Shown here in pieces: positions 12,913-23,600 of a stretch of 64,000 bases of DNA (the first letter of the stretch is position 1; every line of letters starts with the position of its first letter). Under the pieces are notes generated by a model. That model was not told the origin of the DNA. It ran no database searches and saw only the letters and a list, made by a program, of their open reading frames with translations. A program made the translations under genes and the position numbers. Source of the DNA: Corynebacterium heidelbergense (GTDB taxonomy: Bacteria; Actinomycetota; Actinomycetes; Mycobacteriales; Mycobacteriaceae); the NCBI RefSeq assembly GCF_028609845.1, contig NZ_CP063191.1, forward strand, positions 620,001-684,000. Reading direction: 5' to 3'.

Positions 12913-13530
12913 ATGGAACCCTGGGTGAAGAAAGGTAGCCTGCTGCGCGGCGCGAGGTTCATCACGCGCCTGGAGCCGATGGAGCGGGAGATGCTGGGTG
13001 ATTCTGCCGCGTCGGTGTCCGAAAAGCTTATGGAGCGGGCCCGGACTGCACCGAAGGACGAGCTCGCGGAGATGACGGGGATGCCGTCCGGACATGCGCA
13101 TGCGCCTGATGACCCTGGGTTGCGCCGGGTACTGCCGTCCTTCTTCCGGGAGGGCGGTGAGACCGTGGAGGGGGAAGCTAGTTTGACCCGGCAGCTCAAC
13201 GAGACGGACATTATCAAGGCGAAGCTGGTAAATCTGCGGTTTATCTCTGATGCGTTGGGGCCTGATGGTTCGGTGAATGTGAGCCTGACGCCTGAGGAGA
13301 CCCACCCGTGGTTGGGGGCGATCACGGACATCCGCAACTATCACTCCGCGCAGTTGGAGCAATTCGCAGCTGAACTGGGTGAGGATTCGCAGCAGGTTCA
13401 GGCAGGCCGGAATTACCTGGACTGGTTGGGTTTTCACTTGGATAGTCTGCTGCAGGCCGTGATGGGGGAGTTGGACGTGCCGGGCGATGGCGATGCTTCC
13501 CGCGGCGGTTCGCAAGGCCGCGGAGAGTAA
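12913..13530 (+). CDS. DUF2017 family protein (AosR-like)
   Basis: A 205-aa member of the actinobacterial DUF2017 family. The start is supported by AAGGAGG and a second GGAGG just upstream. Characteristic stretches are ARFITRLEPMEREML, LNETDIIKAKLVNLRFISDA, and the C-terminal NYLDWLGFHLDSLLQAV. The mycobacterial homologue (Rv1332) has been described as AosR, a redox-responsive regulator acting with SigH on the neighbouring cysteine-biosynthesis genes. Here the sulphur-carrier genes mec-cysO-cysM are not in the block, so whether the same role holds is uncertain. It sits between clpS and the P1 peptidase in one rightward cluster. Confidence 0.85.
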   Translation: MEPWVKKGSLLRGARFITRLEPMEREMLGDSAASVSEKLMERARTAPKDELAEMTGMPSGHAHAPDDPGLRRVLPSFFREGGETVEGEASLTRQLNETDIIKAKLVNLRFISDALGPDGSVNVSLTPEETHPWLGAITDIRNYHSAQLEQFAAELGEDSQQVQAGRNYLDWLGFHLDSLLQAVMGELDVPGDGDASRGGSQGRGE

Positions 13531-13548
13531 CGGGAGTGTGACGGGCCC

Positions 13549-14967
13549 ATGACGTCGGATCTGTTTGGGTGCGTGCCAGGGCCACGCAATGGTTTAGCGG
13601 ATGTGCCGGGTTTGGGCGTCGGGCACGCGGAATGCGGCGGTTGGCCTGAGGGAGATGGAAGGGCCGACCAGGGCTCTAGCGGCGTGACCGTTATCGCGAC
13701 TCCTGCGGGGGCCGTGGCAGGTGTGGACGTCCGCGGTGGGGGCCCGGGCACGCGTGAGACGGATCTGTTGTCGCCCTGGAATACCGTGGAAGCCGTGCAT
13801 GCGGTGGTGCTCGCAGGCGGTTCCGCTTTCGGATTGGACGCCACCAGCGGCGCAATGGCCGAACTCGAACGCGAAGGCGTCGGCTTCCCCGTGCTGGGAG
13901 CTAAGGAGCATCCGGACAAGGTCGTGCCTATCGTTCCCGGGGCCGTGATCTTTGACTTGCTAGTGGGGTCCTGGCGGGAGCGCCCCGGAGCTGAGGAGGG
14001 GGCCTTGGCCACTCGCCGGGCGTTGCGGGCCGCGGAGCTGGAACTTCGGGCCGCGGGGGCGGGGGAGGCGCCGGGGGCGGCTGTCGGCGCGGAGGCAGAC
14101 CAACGGAGTGAAGATCCGGGCTCCAATGCCGGCACCAGAAGCAGCTGCATTGGAGCGGGTCGCGGGGCTACGGCCGGGGCGCTGAAAGGAGGCTTTGGAC
14201 AGGCAAGTGCGGTGTTCCCGGAGGGAACGGCGCTGGCTGGGCATGTCGTGGCCGCTGCCGTAGTGACCAATCCGCAGGGCTCGGTGTTCGACCCGACCAC
14301 CGGCCTACCCTGGGGCATCGGGTCGGAGATGGCGGGGGAGTTTGCCGTTTACGAGCTTTCTATCCTTGGCCGTCGGGATGAGTGGGGAAGGGTTGCCCCG
14401 TTGAATGACGCCGCAATCCGTAGGTTGGTAGGGTGCAACATCGCCGGAACGAAGTTCCCGGTACCGGAGAACGGCACCGGGTCGGCTTCCACCTCGGCTG
14501 ACCCCCACGGCGGCCCCCAGACCAGATCCCAGGGTGACTCCACGCCGACCCGGCCCTCACCACAATCCCAGTGCAACACCACAATCGGCATCATTGCTAC
14601 TACTGCACCCATGACGAAAGCTCAGGCCAAGCGCCTCGCGATGGCTGCTCACGACGGGTTGGCCCGCGCCGTTCGCCCCGCTCATATGCCGATGGATGGG
14701 GATACTTTCTTTGCGCTTTCACTACCGGCCTCTGGTGAGTGCGAGACGGACGGCACGCAGGATGATGGGAAGAACCGACCCAAGCTAGATCCGGCATCGA
14801 TCACCCCGATGCAGATGACGATGTTGTCCGCCGTAGCAGCGCAGGCGGTGGAGCGGGCAATCGTTCACTCCGTGCTGGCTGCAGAGCCCATGTTCGATGT
14901 CCTGTCATGGTCGGAGATCGCTGAACACGTTGGCGGCGTGGATGCGGGAGCCGAGGTTCAACGGTGA
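13549..14967 (+). CDS. P1/DmpA family peptidase (S58)
   Basis: Member of the self-processing N-terminal nucleophile aminopeptidase family (DmpA, 6-aminohexanoate oligomer hydrolase). The protein is 472 aa, longer than the usual 340-370 because of two low-complexity insertions, one around residues 165-195 (Gly/Ala/Glu-rich) and one around 305-345 (Ser/Thr/Pro-rich). Recognisable are [14 protein letters not shown], the [20 protein letters not shown] segment, [19 protein letters not shown], and [20 protein letters not shown], where the TT dipeptide corresponds to the autoprocessing/nucleophile region. It overlaps murI by 4 bp, indicating translational coupling. The mycobacterial counterpart is Rv1333. 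Confidence 0.86.
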   Translation: MTSDLFGCVPGPRNGLADVPGLGVGHAECGGWPEGDGRADQGSSGVTVIATPAGAVAGVDVRGGGPGTRETDLLSPWNTVEAVHAVVLAGGSAFGLDATSGAMAELEREGVGFPVLGAKEHPDKVVPIVPGAVIFDLLVGSWRERPGAEEGALATRRALRAAELELRAAGAGEAPGAAVGAEADQRSEDPGSNAGTRSSCIGAGRGATAGALKGGFGQASAVFPEGTALAGHVVAAAVVTNPQGSVFDPTTGLPWGIGSEMAGEFAVYELSILGRRDEWGRVAPLNDAAIRRLVGCNIAGTKFPVPENGTGSASTSADPHGGPQTRSQGDSTPTRPSPQSQCNTTIGIIATTAPMTKAQAKRLAMAAHDGLARAVRPAHMPMDGDTFFALSLPASGECETDGTQDDGKNRPKLDPASITPMQMTMLSAVAAQAVERAIVHSVLAAEPMFDVLSWSEIAEHVGGVDAGAEVQR

Positions 14968-15872
14968 GTTGGGGAGCCGACGGCACCGAGTTCGGAAATG
15001 GCGGGCCATTGAACAAAATCTGTAGCGGCGATGAAGGAACGAGAAAAGCCTATGCCAATGATGCTCCTATTGGAATCTTCGATTCCGGAGTGGGAGGTCT
15101 AACCGTTGCCCGTTCAATCGTCGATCTGTTGCCTAACGAATCTATTGTTTACATTGGCGACACTGCAAATTCACCGTACGGCGATAAGCCGTTATCGCAG
15201 GTTCAGATCTTCGCCCGTGCCGTGGCTGACGAACTCGCTCGACGAGATTCTAAAATCATCGTCATTGCTTGTAACACCGCGTCTGCTGCTTTCCTAGCGG
15301 ATGCCCGGAAACGCTACCCGGTCCCCGTAGTTGAAGTGATACTCCCTGCGGTGCGCCGAGCGGTGGCCACAACTCGCAATAAACGGGTCGGGGTGATCGG
15401 CACGGCGGGGACGGTCGCTTCTGGCCAGTATGCGCGTCGGTTTAGGGAAGTGGATCCCTCAGTCGATGTCTTCTCTCAGGCGTGCCCGCAATTTGTACCG
15501 TTTGTGGAGCGAGGTAGGACTACTGGTCGGCAGATACTTGGCCTGGCGGAGATGTACCTTGAACCCCTCAAGGAGGCGGGGGTGGATACTTTGGTTCTTG
15601 GGTGCACCCATTACCCATTGCTGGCGGGGGTGATCCAGCTGGTCATGGGGGATGATGTTACTCTGGTGAGCTCTGCCGATGAGACGGCCAAGGTGGTGTA
15701 TCGCACTCTTTCTGAACGGGGTGCGCTCGCGGAACATGCTGGCCGACACGCGTCGGCAGCTTGCAAATCATTTGAGTCGACTGGTGATCCTCAGAAATTC
15801 GCAAACCTGGCCACCCGTTTCCTCGGTCCGGACATCACGTCTGTCGCTCAAATACCGCGATTACTTCGATAG
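14964..15872 (+). CDS. murI: Glutamate racemase
   Basis: Makes D-glutamate for peptidoglycan. The product is 302 aa with a GTG start that overlaps the stop of the upstream peptidase gene (GTGA), although a TTG at about 15009 is also possible because the first 30 residues look unconserved. Family motifs are [42 protein letters not shown] with the first catalytic Cys, and [11 protein letters not shown] with the second catalytic Cys. The cluster position after clpS, DUF2017 and P1 peptidase genes is conserved. In mycobacteria the next gene is the MBL hydrolase Rv1339; here two other genes come between. Confidence 0.96.
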   Translation: MSWGADGTEFGNGGPLNKICSGDEGTRKAYANDAPIGIFDSGVGGLTVARSIVDLLPNESIVYIGDTANSPYGDKPLSQVQIFARAVADELARRDSKIIVIACNTASAAFLADARKRYPVPVVEVILPAVRRAVATTRNKRVGVIGTAGTVASGQYARRFREVDPSVDVFSQACPQFVPFVERGRTTGRQILGLAEMYLEPLKEAGVDTLVLGCTHYPLLAGVIQLVMGDDVTLVSSADETAKVVYRTLSERGALAEHAGRHASAACKSFESTGDPQKFANLATRFLGPDITSVAQIPRLLR

Positions 15873-16072
15873 GCACGGTAGTCTTCCGGAGGGGTTTGGG
15901 GAAAAGGGGTCAAGACTGTTATTTTCGGAAAACATTCAAGGGGAGATCTGTAACCGATGTTTGCAATGTGGATGCAATGCAAGCTGTGGTGTTGCGGGGT
16001 TGCGGGCCGTGTGAAATAGTGATCCTGGGAAAGCATAAACCGGCATCCCACCAGCTCAGAGAAGCGGACACT

Positions 16073-17569
16073 ATGCGCACTTCATCCATCAAGGCGTCGG
16101 CTGCTACGGCGGCTATTTTCGGCCTCATTTTTGCCACCGGGGGACAGACCCTTCAAGCCCAAACGGCCCCCTCCCCGGCCCTGTCCGGGGTGTGGACCAA
16201 CAACTGCTCAACCTTCACGATCACTTCCACAGGGGATTTTCCCCCCGGAACCCGTTTCAGTGCATACCAGCCAACGGGGGTTGGCACCACAACCGTCTAC
16301 GCGGGCGACGCTAACTTCTCACAGCCGCTCGTCTTCACCGGCTTGGACGGGACTAGGGGCGTGACCGTCCAGCTCGACGGAGCCCTCAGCGGACAGGCCT
16401 ACGCTTGCGTGCGCACCACAAAGAGCTATGTCGACGCGACTCCGACGACGTGTAAGAGCGTCCAGGTGAACGGGGGAACCGGTAGCCGCACAGAGGTGTA
16501 CACATACCCTCGCCAAATACGGCTCTACAACGCCGACGGAACGGACACCGGAAGAGTCATTGAAGCTGACCTCATCGGCCCGGGCCCCGACGGATCCCCG
16601 GCATATCGCCTGCCGCTATCGGGCGTGTTCGACGGTTTGACGCCCGGATCCGCATACACCGTAAAGTTTGGGCTGGTCTCCGGTGGCCAGTTTTTCACGC
16701 AAGCCACGGCTGGGTTCTCGACACCCGCAGAGTGTGAGACGCCCACCCCAACCTCGACTGCTCCGACGGAAACGACACCGGCTGAGCCCACCACTGCTGA
16801 GCCCACGACCTCTGTGACGTCGTCTGAGCCGACGGCTTCCGAGACGACGTCGGAGCCCACTACCTCTGAAACGACGTCGGAGCCGACGACCTCCGAAACG
16901 ACGACGTCGGAGCCCTCTACCTCCGAAACGACGACGTCGGAGCCCTCTACCTCCGAAACGACGACGTCGGAGCCCACTACCTCTGGAACGACGTCGGAGG
17001 CCACCACTTCGGACCCGACGACTGCTGAGCCCACGACGTCTGAAACGACGTCGGAGCCGACGACCTCCGAAACGACGACGTCTGACCCCACCACTTCGGA
17101 GCCGACGACTGCGGAGTCGACCACCTCGCAGCCAACCTCTTCCGAGTCTTCGACAAGCTCGGCCGCTCCTTCCACCTCGGCCTCCGATACCGCTGCGTCC
17201 ACGAGCTCGCCGGCCAGCTCGTCGGCTACTAAACCGGCAGCCCCAGCTGAGGGCTCGACTGCCTCAGCCTCCCCATCCACTAATACGGGGACGTCATCAG
17301 CTCATCCCGTCCCGCTGACGGGTGGCGGCACCACCGGAGGAACGGCCGGTGGTGGGGCCGGTGAGGCGCCAACCGATACAACCGGTAAAGCTCCCGCTGT
17401 GCACGGCCCCAGCCGGGCACCTCAGTCCGATCCTGCCGACGATTCCAGTCAGGGCCTGGCCGATACGGGTGTGGACAACATCGGCCTCAGCCTTCTCATC
17501 GCGGCCATGGCTATCGGTGGCGGTGCTCTGCTCCTCCTGGCCCGCCGGAGGAAGGGTAGCGAGAGCTAA
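16073..17569 (+). CDS. Cell-wall anchored surface protein with Ser/Thr/Glu-rich stalk and LADTG sorting signal
   Basis: Predicted 498-aa exported protein. Residues 1-30 form a signal peptide ending near GGQTLQAQ. Residues 31-220 form an unrecognised folded region with several Cys. Residues 225-390 are a stalk of repeated SEPTTSETT units. The C-terminus has the sortase motif LADTG (462-466), a hydrophobic segment and the tail RRRKGSES. LAxTG is a common class of corynebacterial sortase signal. I start at the ATG at 16073 because it gives the signal peptide; the frame is open from 15896. No sortase gene is nearby. The gene lies between murI and lldD, a position not occupied in mycobacteria. Confidence 0.88.
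   Translation: MRTSSIKASAATAAIFGLIFATGGQTLQAQTAPSPALSGVWTNNCSTFTITSTGDFPPGTRFSAYQPTGVGTTTVYAGDANFSQPLVFTGLDGTRGVTVQLDGALSGQAYACVRTTKSYVDATPTTCKSVQVNGGTGSRTEVYTYPRQIRLYNADGTDTGRVIEADLIGPGPDGSPAYRLPLSGVFDGLTPGSAYTVKFGLVSGGQFFTQATAGFSTPAECETPTPTSTAPTETTPAEPTTAEPTTSVTSSEPTASETTSEPTTSETTSEPTTSETTTSEPSTSETTTSEPSTSETTTSEPTTSGTTSEATTSDPTTAEPTTSETTSEPTTSETTTSDPTTSEPTTAESTTSQPTSSESSTSSAAPSTSASDTAASTSSPASSSATKPAAPAEGSTASASPSTNTGTSSAHPVPLTGGGTTGGTAGGGAGEAPTDTTGKAPAVHGPSRAPQSDPADDSSQGLADTGVDNIGLSLLIAAMAIGGGALLLLARRRKGSES
16773..17150 (+). repeat. Tandem repeats coding for the Ser/Thr/Glu stalk
   Basis: Degenerate 24-30-bp units built on ACGACGTCGGAGCCCAC and TCCGAAACGACG recur about a dozen times. The central copies, about 16886-16980, are nearly identical in tandem, which makes length change by slippage likely. 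The antisense frame is also open and Val/Ser/Asp-rich because of the repeats; it is not a gene. Confidence 0.85.
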
Positions 17570-17588
17570 CAGCCTGCGTGGCTGCGAT

Positions 17589-17667
17589 GCACCCCGGTTG
17601 CGTCATTGACGGGGTGCCTCGCGATAGGGGCCCTGGGCGCTGCCCATCGAGGGCAGATGCCCAGGGC
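17589..17667. terminator. Two hairpins between convergent surface-protein gene and lldD
   Basis: GCACCCCG (17589-17596) pairs with CGGGGTGC (17610-17617), and GCCCTGGGC (17630-17638) pairs with GCCCAGGGC (17659-17667), the latter with an inner TGCCC/GGGCA stem. T-runs are weak. The position between convergent stops suggests bidirectional termination. Confidence 0.6.
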
Positions 17668-17672
17668 GCCAT

Positions 17673-18893
17673 TTAACTGAGGCGCTTGACGTGCTCCGGC
17701 GTCAGCTCCTCCAGGCGCTCCACCTGCAGCAACTTCATCGTCCGCTCGATTTGCTTCCGGAGGATCGAGATCGCCCGATCAACCCCGGCCTCCCCACCAG
17801 CCATCAACCCGTACAGGTAGGCCCGTCCGATGAAGGTGAACTTCGCCCCGTGCGCCAGCGCGGCCACGATGTCGGAGCCGTGCATGATCCCCGTATCCAT
17901 AGCGACATCTACATCCGCCCCGACCTCGCGAACAACATCTGGCAACAGCTGGAACGGAACCGGCGCTCGGTCGAGTTGGCGTCCGCCATGATTAGACAGC
18001 ACGATCCCATCCACCCCAAGATCGGCCAGCTTCTTCGAATCGGCGACGTTCTGCACCCCCTTGACCACGAGCTTGCCGGGCCACATATCGCGGATGGTCT
18101 GCAGGTCGGCGAACTGGATGGACGGGTCCATGGCCTTGTCCACCAGCTCCCCTGCGGTGCCGCCCGTCTCGGTGAGGGAGGCGAACTCGAGCGGGGGCGT
18201 GGTGAGGAAATCCCACCACCACCAGGGCCGGGGGATGGCGTTGGCGATCGTGCCCAGGGAGATCTGCGGCGGGATAGAGAAACCGTTGCGCTTGTCGCGC
18301 AGGCGGGCGCCGGCAACTGGGGTGTCCACGGTGAACAGGAGCGTATCGAACCCGGCCGCGGCGGCGCGCTCCACCAGGCCGTAGGAGATGTCTCGGTCCT
18401 TCATGACGTAGAGCTGGAAGAAGTTTCGGCCGGTGGGGTTGGCGGCCTTGACGTCCTCGATGGAGGCGGTGCCCAGGGTCGACAGGCTAAACGGAATGCC
18501 AGCTTTCGCGGCGGCCGAGGCGCCGGCGAGCTCCCCCTCGGTCTGCATGAGGCGGGTGAAGCCAGTCGGTGCGATGCCGAAGGGGAGCGCGGAAGGACCG
18601 CCGAAGACGGTGCAGGAGGTGTCCACGCGGGAAACGTCGTGGAGGATGGAGGGGCAAAACTCCACGTCGCGGAATGCCTGGCGGGCGCGACGCATGGAAA
18701 TCTCCTCGTCGGCGGCGCCATCGGTGTAGTCGAACGCGGCAGCGGGGGTGCGTCGCTTGGCGATGTCGCGCAGATCCCAAATCGTCTGGGCCTCCGCGAG
18801 GCGACGCTGCTTGAAATTCAGGGTTGGCTTCTTCAACTGCACGAGGTCGAACAGCTCCGTGGGGTTCGGGATCTGCCGTTTCATCTGGACCAT
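17673..18893 (-). CDS. lldD: L-lactate dehydrogenase, FMN-dependent, quinone-linked (LldD2 type)
   Basis: Oxidises L-lactate to pyruvate and feeds electrons to the quinone pool. The protein is 406 aa and closely resembles mycobacterial LldD2 across its whole length. Shared blocks include [73 protein letters not shown], the catalytic-base and flavin region [20 protein letters not shown], and [21 protein letters not shown] second ATG three codons in (MKRQIPNP) is an alternative start; AAAGGAG lies upstream. The gene is monocistronic. An imperfect palindrome 70 bp upstream may be an operator. It lies in a non-core position between murI and the MBL hydrolase gene. Confidence 0.93.
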   Translation of the reverse strand: MVQMKRQIPNPTELFDLVQLKKPTLNFKQRRLAEAQTIWDLRDIAKRRTPAAAFDYTDGAADEEISMRRARQAFRDVEFCPSILHDVSRVDTSCTVFGGPSALPFGIAPTGFTRLMQTEGELAGASAAAKAGIPFSLSTLGTASIEDVKAANPTGRNFFQLYVMKDRDISYGLVERAAAAGFDTLLFTVDTPVAGARLRDKRNGFSIPPQISLGTIANAIPRPWWWWDFLTTPPLEFASLTETGGTAGELVDKAMDPSIQFADLQTIRDMWPGKLVVKGVQNVADSKKLADLGVDGIVLSNHGGRQLDRAPVPFQLLPDVVREVGADVDVAMDTGIMHGSDIVAALAHGAKFTFIGRAYLYGLMAGGEAGVDRAISILRKQIERTMKLLQVERLEELTPEHVKRLS

Positions 18894-18962
18894 GATGGGG
18901 GGATGTGCTCCTTTCAGTATTGCTAAAGGCTACCGCCGGATAGACAGGCCGCGATGGGTGTG

Positions 18963-18976
18963 TGACCTGACGGTCA
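18963..18976. promoter_or_regulatory. Candidate operator palindrome upstream of lldD
   Basis: TGACC-TGAC-GGTCA forms a 5-bp inverted repeat with 4-bp spacer about 70 bp before the lldD start. FadR/GntR-type lactate regulators such as LldR bind short TGGTC/GACCA-like palindromes, so this is a plausible but unproved site. Confidence 0.35.
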
Positions 18977-19115
18977 GCTACCCGAGCTCATTACACCGGC
19001 CGCCGAACCGCGGCGAAGGTGACAAATCTGCTTTTCTAGTAACCATTGTGATCTTTCCCGTCAATCGGGTGGGCTTGTCGATTTTTCTGCCCAGGCCGTG
19101 CAACAATCAGCGGTC

Positions 19116-19937
19116 ATGGAATTGCTTGTCGTGGGTTGCTCGGGGAGCTTGGCCGGGGTTGATTCCCCGGCGTCTGGTTATGTCCTGCGCGAGAACCCAC
19201 GGGAGGCGGGCGGAGGGAATTCCCAGCCGCTGCTGTTGGACATCGGCCCTGGGGTGCTTGGTGCTTTGCAGTCTTACCCCGAGGTGCAGATCTCCGATTG
19301 CCACCTGGTGCTATCACACTTGCACGCGGATCATTGCCTTGATTTCCCTTCGCTATTGGTGTGGCGGCGCTTCCACCCCACCGATTCCGCGCAGGAACGG
19401 CACAAACTACTGGCGCCAAGCATCACGGTCCGCCAACTGGGCACGGCGGGTGCGGATCATCCGGACGCCCCAGATGATTTCAGCGATACGTTCGAAGTCC
19501 TGGTTCATGATGCGGGGCCTTCATCTTTCTTCGACGCCACCACCTACCCCTCCACCAGCATCGGCACTTTCGACGTGTACTCGGCACCGGCTGTCCATGC
19601 GACGGAGGCCTATATCACGAGAATTCACGGCGCGGATGGTTCCTCGCTGGTGTACTCCGGGGATACGGCGTTGACTCCGCGGCTAGCGCAGATCGCTCAG
19701 GGCGCGGACGTGCTGCTGTGCGAGGCAACATGGGGGGAGACATCGGAGGGGAAGCCGGACGGCATGCACATATCGGGGGAGGACGCGGGTCTGGCGGCAG
19801 CACAGGCCGGGGTGAAGCACCTGGTGCTCACGCACATTCCGCCGTGGGGAGACGGCGAGGGCGCGCTGCGTGGGGCGCGGCGCTACTTCGACGGGGAGTT
19901 GACGTTGGCGCGACCGGGGATGCGGATAGAGGTGTAG
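19116..19937 (+). CDS. MBL-fold metallo-hydrolase (Rv1339-like, possible cyclic-nucleotide phosphodiesterase)
   Basis: A 273-aa metallo-beta-lactamase-fold hydrolase. The metal-binding motif is SHLHADHCLD with His68, His70, Asp72 and His73. Later ligands are probably in VYSGDTAL (Asp) and LVLTHIPPW (His). The start at 19116 (MELLVVGCSG) is preferred over an upstream GTG at 19098 because the protein then begins with the fold's first strand. Its mycobacterial counterpart by gene order, Rv1339, has been reported as an atypical cAMP phosphodiesterase; activity here is inferred only. In mycobacteria the next gene is rphA, but here the rph gene is about 20.6 kb away, on the far side of the defence island. 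Confidence 0.85.
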   Translation: MELLVVGCSGSLAGVDSPASGYVLRENPREAGGGNSQPLLLDIGPGVLGALQSYPEVQISDCHLVLSHLHADHCLDFPSLLVWRRFHPTDSAQERHKLLAPSITVRQLGTAGADHPDAPDDFSDTFEVLVHDAGPSSFFDATTYPSTSIGTFDVYSAPAVHATEAYITRIHGADGSSLVYSGDTALTPRLAQIAQGADVLLCEATWGETSEGKPDGMHISGEDAGLAAAQAGVKHLVLTHIPPWGDGEGALRGARRYFDGELTLARPGMRIEV

Positions 19938-19950
19938 GAGGGGGTCGGGG

Positions 19951-20044
19951 GTTTTCACCGGTTTCGTGCCGCCAGGAAGCTAGGGGGTTTTACCGGTTTC
20001 ATGCCGCGGTTCGGCCCTTTTTCTGGCACAGAACCGGTGAAAGC
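19951..20044. repeat. Three copies of a dispersed 20-bp repeat
   Basis: A unit close to GTTTTCACCGGTTTCGTGCC occurs at 19951-19970 (+), 19987-20005 (+) and 20025-20044 (-). The outer copies face each other, so the segment can fold into a long imperfect hairpin. Further copies lie near 44815-44871, also downstream of a transcription unit. The left island boundary falls at or just after this block. Confidence 0.75.
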
Positions 20045-20109
20045 GGCTGGCTGCGCTTGTGCTGGGCGGAAACCTGCGGAGTCTCAAGACCCCAGGTACG
20101 CTATCCCGC

Positions 20110-20544
20110 GTGACACGAGGAAAAGGTTCTGTCGGCGGTTTCGCCCAAGCGCTTCTGGTTGTGTTCTTCGTCGCCTCCCTGGCGGGCGTGGCCTGGGCAG
20201 CCTTCGCAGACTCTGATCAAATCGGCAGCCCAGCCTTTTTGGCTCTGACTGCGGGTTTCATGGCGTTGGTGTGCGCTTCGAGCACCGTGTACTGGTCAGT
20301 TGCGGATGGAAAGCTGACTGTCCGGCAGTACTTCGTGCCGAGGGTCATTCCACTCTCCGCAATCGAGAAAACAACGGTCGCGACCTCCATGCACTGGAAG
20401 CAAGGCATCGGCATTCGGTGGTGTGGACCCGAGGAATGGGCGATGGTGTGTGGGTCGAGAGACGTCGTCACCGTCACCTACGGGGAGAAGGTTTTTCACT
20501 TCAGCGCGGATGATGGGGCCGCGATTGAGGGAGCAATTCGCTAG
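20110..20544 (+). CDS. Small membrane protein with PH-like C-terminal part
   Basis: Predicted 144-aa protein of unknown function. The GTG at 20110 (VTRGKGSVGGFAQ) is chosen as start because the frame upstream is in the repeat-containing spacer. Two hydrophobic segments, about residues 10-32 and 42-63, are followed by a soluble part of about 80 residues (DGKLTVRQYFVPRVIPLSAI, GIGIRWCGPEEWAMVCGS, VTVTYGEKVFHFSADDG) that looks like the bacterial PH-like beta sandwich found in small actinobacterial membrane proteins. No catalytic motif is visible. It precedes the type ISP gene by about 100 bp; whether it belongs to the island or the flank is unclear. Confidence 0.65.
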   Translation: MTRGKGSVGGFAQALLVVFFVASLAGVAWAAFADSDQIGSPAFLALTAGFMALVCASSTVYWSVADGKLTVRQYFVPRVIPLSAIEKTTVATSMHWKQGIGIRWCGPEEWAMVCGSRDVVTVTYGEKVFHFSADDGAAIEGAIR

Positions 20545-20645
20545 CGGCTTAGCTCCAAAAGTGGGCCGGTAGTCTGCCGACACCCGTGTCACCCATCGGG
20601 GATGCCCGCCCAGCCTGCCCCGCGTTCACCAACCCCTGGCCCATA

Positions 20646-23600
20646 ATGGTGGGCATGGCTACATTCGATACGGCACTGGACCAGCTCCGCGAGAATCAAC
20701 CTCCGGGTAGGTACGGCATCGCCTTTGAGAAGTTGATGGTCAACTACTTCCGCAGCGACCCGGTTCTCAGTGCCGAGTACGCGGATGTATGCCGCTGGAT
20801 CGATTGGCCCTACAACGGCGGGAACCCGGACACGGGCATTGATCTCGTCGCCCGCCGCGCCGAGGACCTGCAGTGGGTCGCGATTCAATGCAAGTTCTAC
20901 AAGCGCACGACCAGCATCCAAAAGGCCCACCTGGACTCCTTCTTCGAAGCCTCCGGCCGCACCTTCACCACCGAGCACGGCACCGAATCCTTCGCCCAGC
21001 GCATCATCATCTCCACCACGGATAAGTGGAGCAAGAATGCCGAGGCAATGCTGGAGAATCAGGGCATCCCCACGAATCGGATCGGCACCGCCGCCATCGC
21101 GGATGCGCCCATTGATTGGGATCTGACCTTCCCCGGCTCGGATATCGAGATCAATCTGTCCCCGCGCCACACTTTCGAGCCCCGCCCGCACCAGGCCACC
21201 GCGATCGCCAAGACCATTGAGGGATTCAACACTCATGACCGCGGCAAGCTCATCATGGCCTGTGGCACGGGCAAAACGTTCACGGCTCTCCGCTTGGCCG
21301 AGCAGGTGGCCGAGCTCAACGGTAACCGTGCCCGAGTGCTCTTCCTTGTGCCGTCGATCTCTTTGCTCTCGCAGACGCTTAAGGAGTGGACTGCCCAGGC
21401 CCGCTTGGATCTGAAGTCCTACGCCGTGTGTTCCGATACGAAGGTCTCGAAGAAGGCCGAGGATATCGCCTCGTACGATCTGGAGGTCCCGGTCTCCACG
21501 AACGGTGCGGACGTTGCCGAGCGTTTCTCTCACGGCAAGCGCGCCGCTGGCCTGCAGGTGGTTTTTTCCACTTATCAGTCCCTCCCAGCCGTCCATGAGG
21601 CGCAGGCCGCTGGTCTGGATGATTTCGACCTGGTGATCTGCGATGAGGCCCACCGCACCACGGGCGTGACTCTGGCCGGCGAGGATGCCTCCAACTTCGT
21701 GCGTATCCACGACGCGGATTACATTCGTGCTGCTCGCCGCCTGTATATGACCGCGACCCCTCGTTTGTTCGACGACGCCACGAAGGGCAAAGCCGCAGAG
21801 CATTCTGCGGAACTCGCGTCCATGGATGATGAGGCTGTGTACGGGCCGGAATTCCACCGTCTGGGCTTCGGCGAAGCCGTGGAGAAGGGCCTGCTCACGG
21901 ACTACAAGGTGCTGGTCATGACCGTGGATGAGGAAGTGGCCGCCGAGGCCCTGTCCCGCGGCCCGCAGGAGGTCAACCTCTCGCTGGCTTCGGCGATGAT
22001 CGGTGCGTGGAATGGCCTGGCGAAGCGTTCCGGCAAGGAGCAGGGCACCAAGCACGGCTTCGATATCGATGCCGCCCCGATGAAGCGCACTGTGGTGTTT
22101 GCCAAGGACATCAAGACCTCAAAGCAGATCGTGGAGAGCTACCCCACGTTGGTTGCCACCCACCAGCAACTCCTGCGCGAGAAGGCCGCACTCAACGAGG
22201 TCTCCCTGCACAACGTGGACCTGGAGATCGCCGCCCGGCACGTCGATGGCGCGATGAACGCGATGGAGCGCAACTCGCGCCTGTCGTGGTTGGAGGCCGA
22301 CGTGCCGGAGAACCAGACCCGCGTGCTCTCGAACGCGCGATGCCTCTCGGAGGGCGTGGACGTTCCCGCCCTCGATGCGGTGGTGTTTTTCAACCCCCGC
22401 AATTCCATGGTGGATGTGGTCCAGTCCGTGGGGCGGGTGATGCGCAAGTCCGAGGGCAAGGATTATGGCTACATCATCCTGCCTGTGGCCGTGCCACCCG
22501 GAAAGTCCCCCTCGGAGGTGTTGAGCGATAATCGTCGCTTCAAGGTGGTCTGGCAGATTCTCAACGCGCTGCGCGCGCACGACGACCGCTTCAACGCGAA
22601 GGTGAATTCCATCAGCTTGAACGAGTCCGCGCCCGACGAGCTGCCCATTGACGTGGAGCATGTAGACAATCCGAACAAGTCGGACCGGCAGAAGTTGGAT
22701 GAGGCAGAACAATCTGGTGCGCGAACCGCGGCGCTGGATTCGGCCGACGAGGTGACTGCGCAGACGTTGGCGCTGTTCTCTCTGGAGCAGTGGCAGGAGG
22801 CCTTGTACACGAAGTTGGTGGACAAGGTGGGTACGCGCACCTACTGGGAGGATTGGGCTGATGACGTGGCTGATATCGCCGACGCCCAAACGGCCCGCAT
22901 CCGCAGCCTGCTTGAGGGCGCCGATGCTGCGCTGCGCAAGGAGTTCGAGGCGTTCGTGGAGGGCCTGCGCGGTAACCTCAATGACTCCATCTCGGAGGAC
23001 GAGGCGATTGGAATGCTTTCGCAGCATCTGATTACCGCGCCGGTGTTCAATGCGCTGTTCGCGGAGTACGACTTCGCGGCGCACAATCCGGTTTCAAGGG
23101 TGATGCAGCGAATGGTGGATGCGCTGGCGGACAAGCGCTTGGAGTCGGAGACGGAGGGGTTGGAGAAGTTCTACGAGTCCGTTCGCGTGCGTGCCTCGGA
23201 GGTCACGAGTGCTTCCGGTAAGCAGCAGGTGGTCAAGGAGCTGTACGAGCGCTTTTTCCGTAAGGCCTTTAAGAAGCAGGCGGAGGCGCTGGGCATTGTG
23301 TACACGCCGGTGGAGATTGTGGATTTCATTCTGCGCAGCGCCGATGACTTGTTGAAGAAGCACTTCGGGCGCGGGCTGACGGATGAGGGCGTGCATGTGC
23401 TGGATCCGTTTACGGGTACGGGCACGTTCATGGTGCGTTTGCTGCAGTCTGGGCTGATTGAGCCGGAGGATCTGGCGCGCAAATACGCCAAGGAGCTGCA
23501 TGCGACCGAGATCATGTTGCTTGCCTATTATGTCGGCGCGGTGAACATCGAGACGACGTATAACGCGCTCATGGCGGAGCGCGCACAGCGCAACGCCGAC

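Noticed and set aside
12373..13515. Upstream extension of the pncB reading frame
   Set aside because: The extension is antisense to clpS and the DUF2017 gene; the start at 12372 gives a normal-length PncB.
16525..17280. Val/Ser/Asp-rich frame opposite the surface-protein stalk
   Set aside because: A mirror of the tandem repeats; no ribosome-binding site and no independent coding signal.
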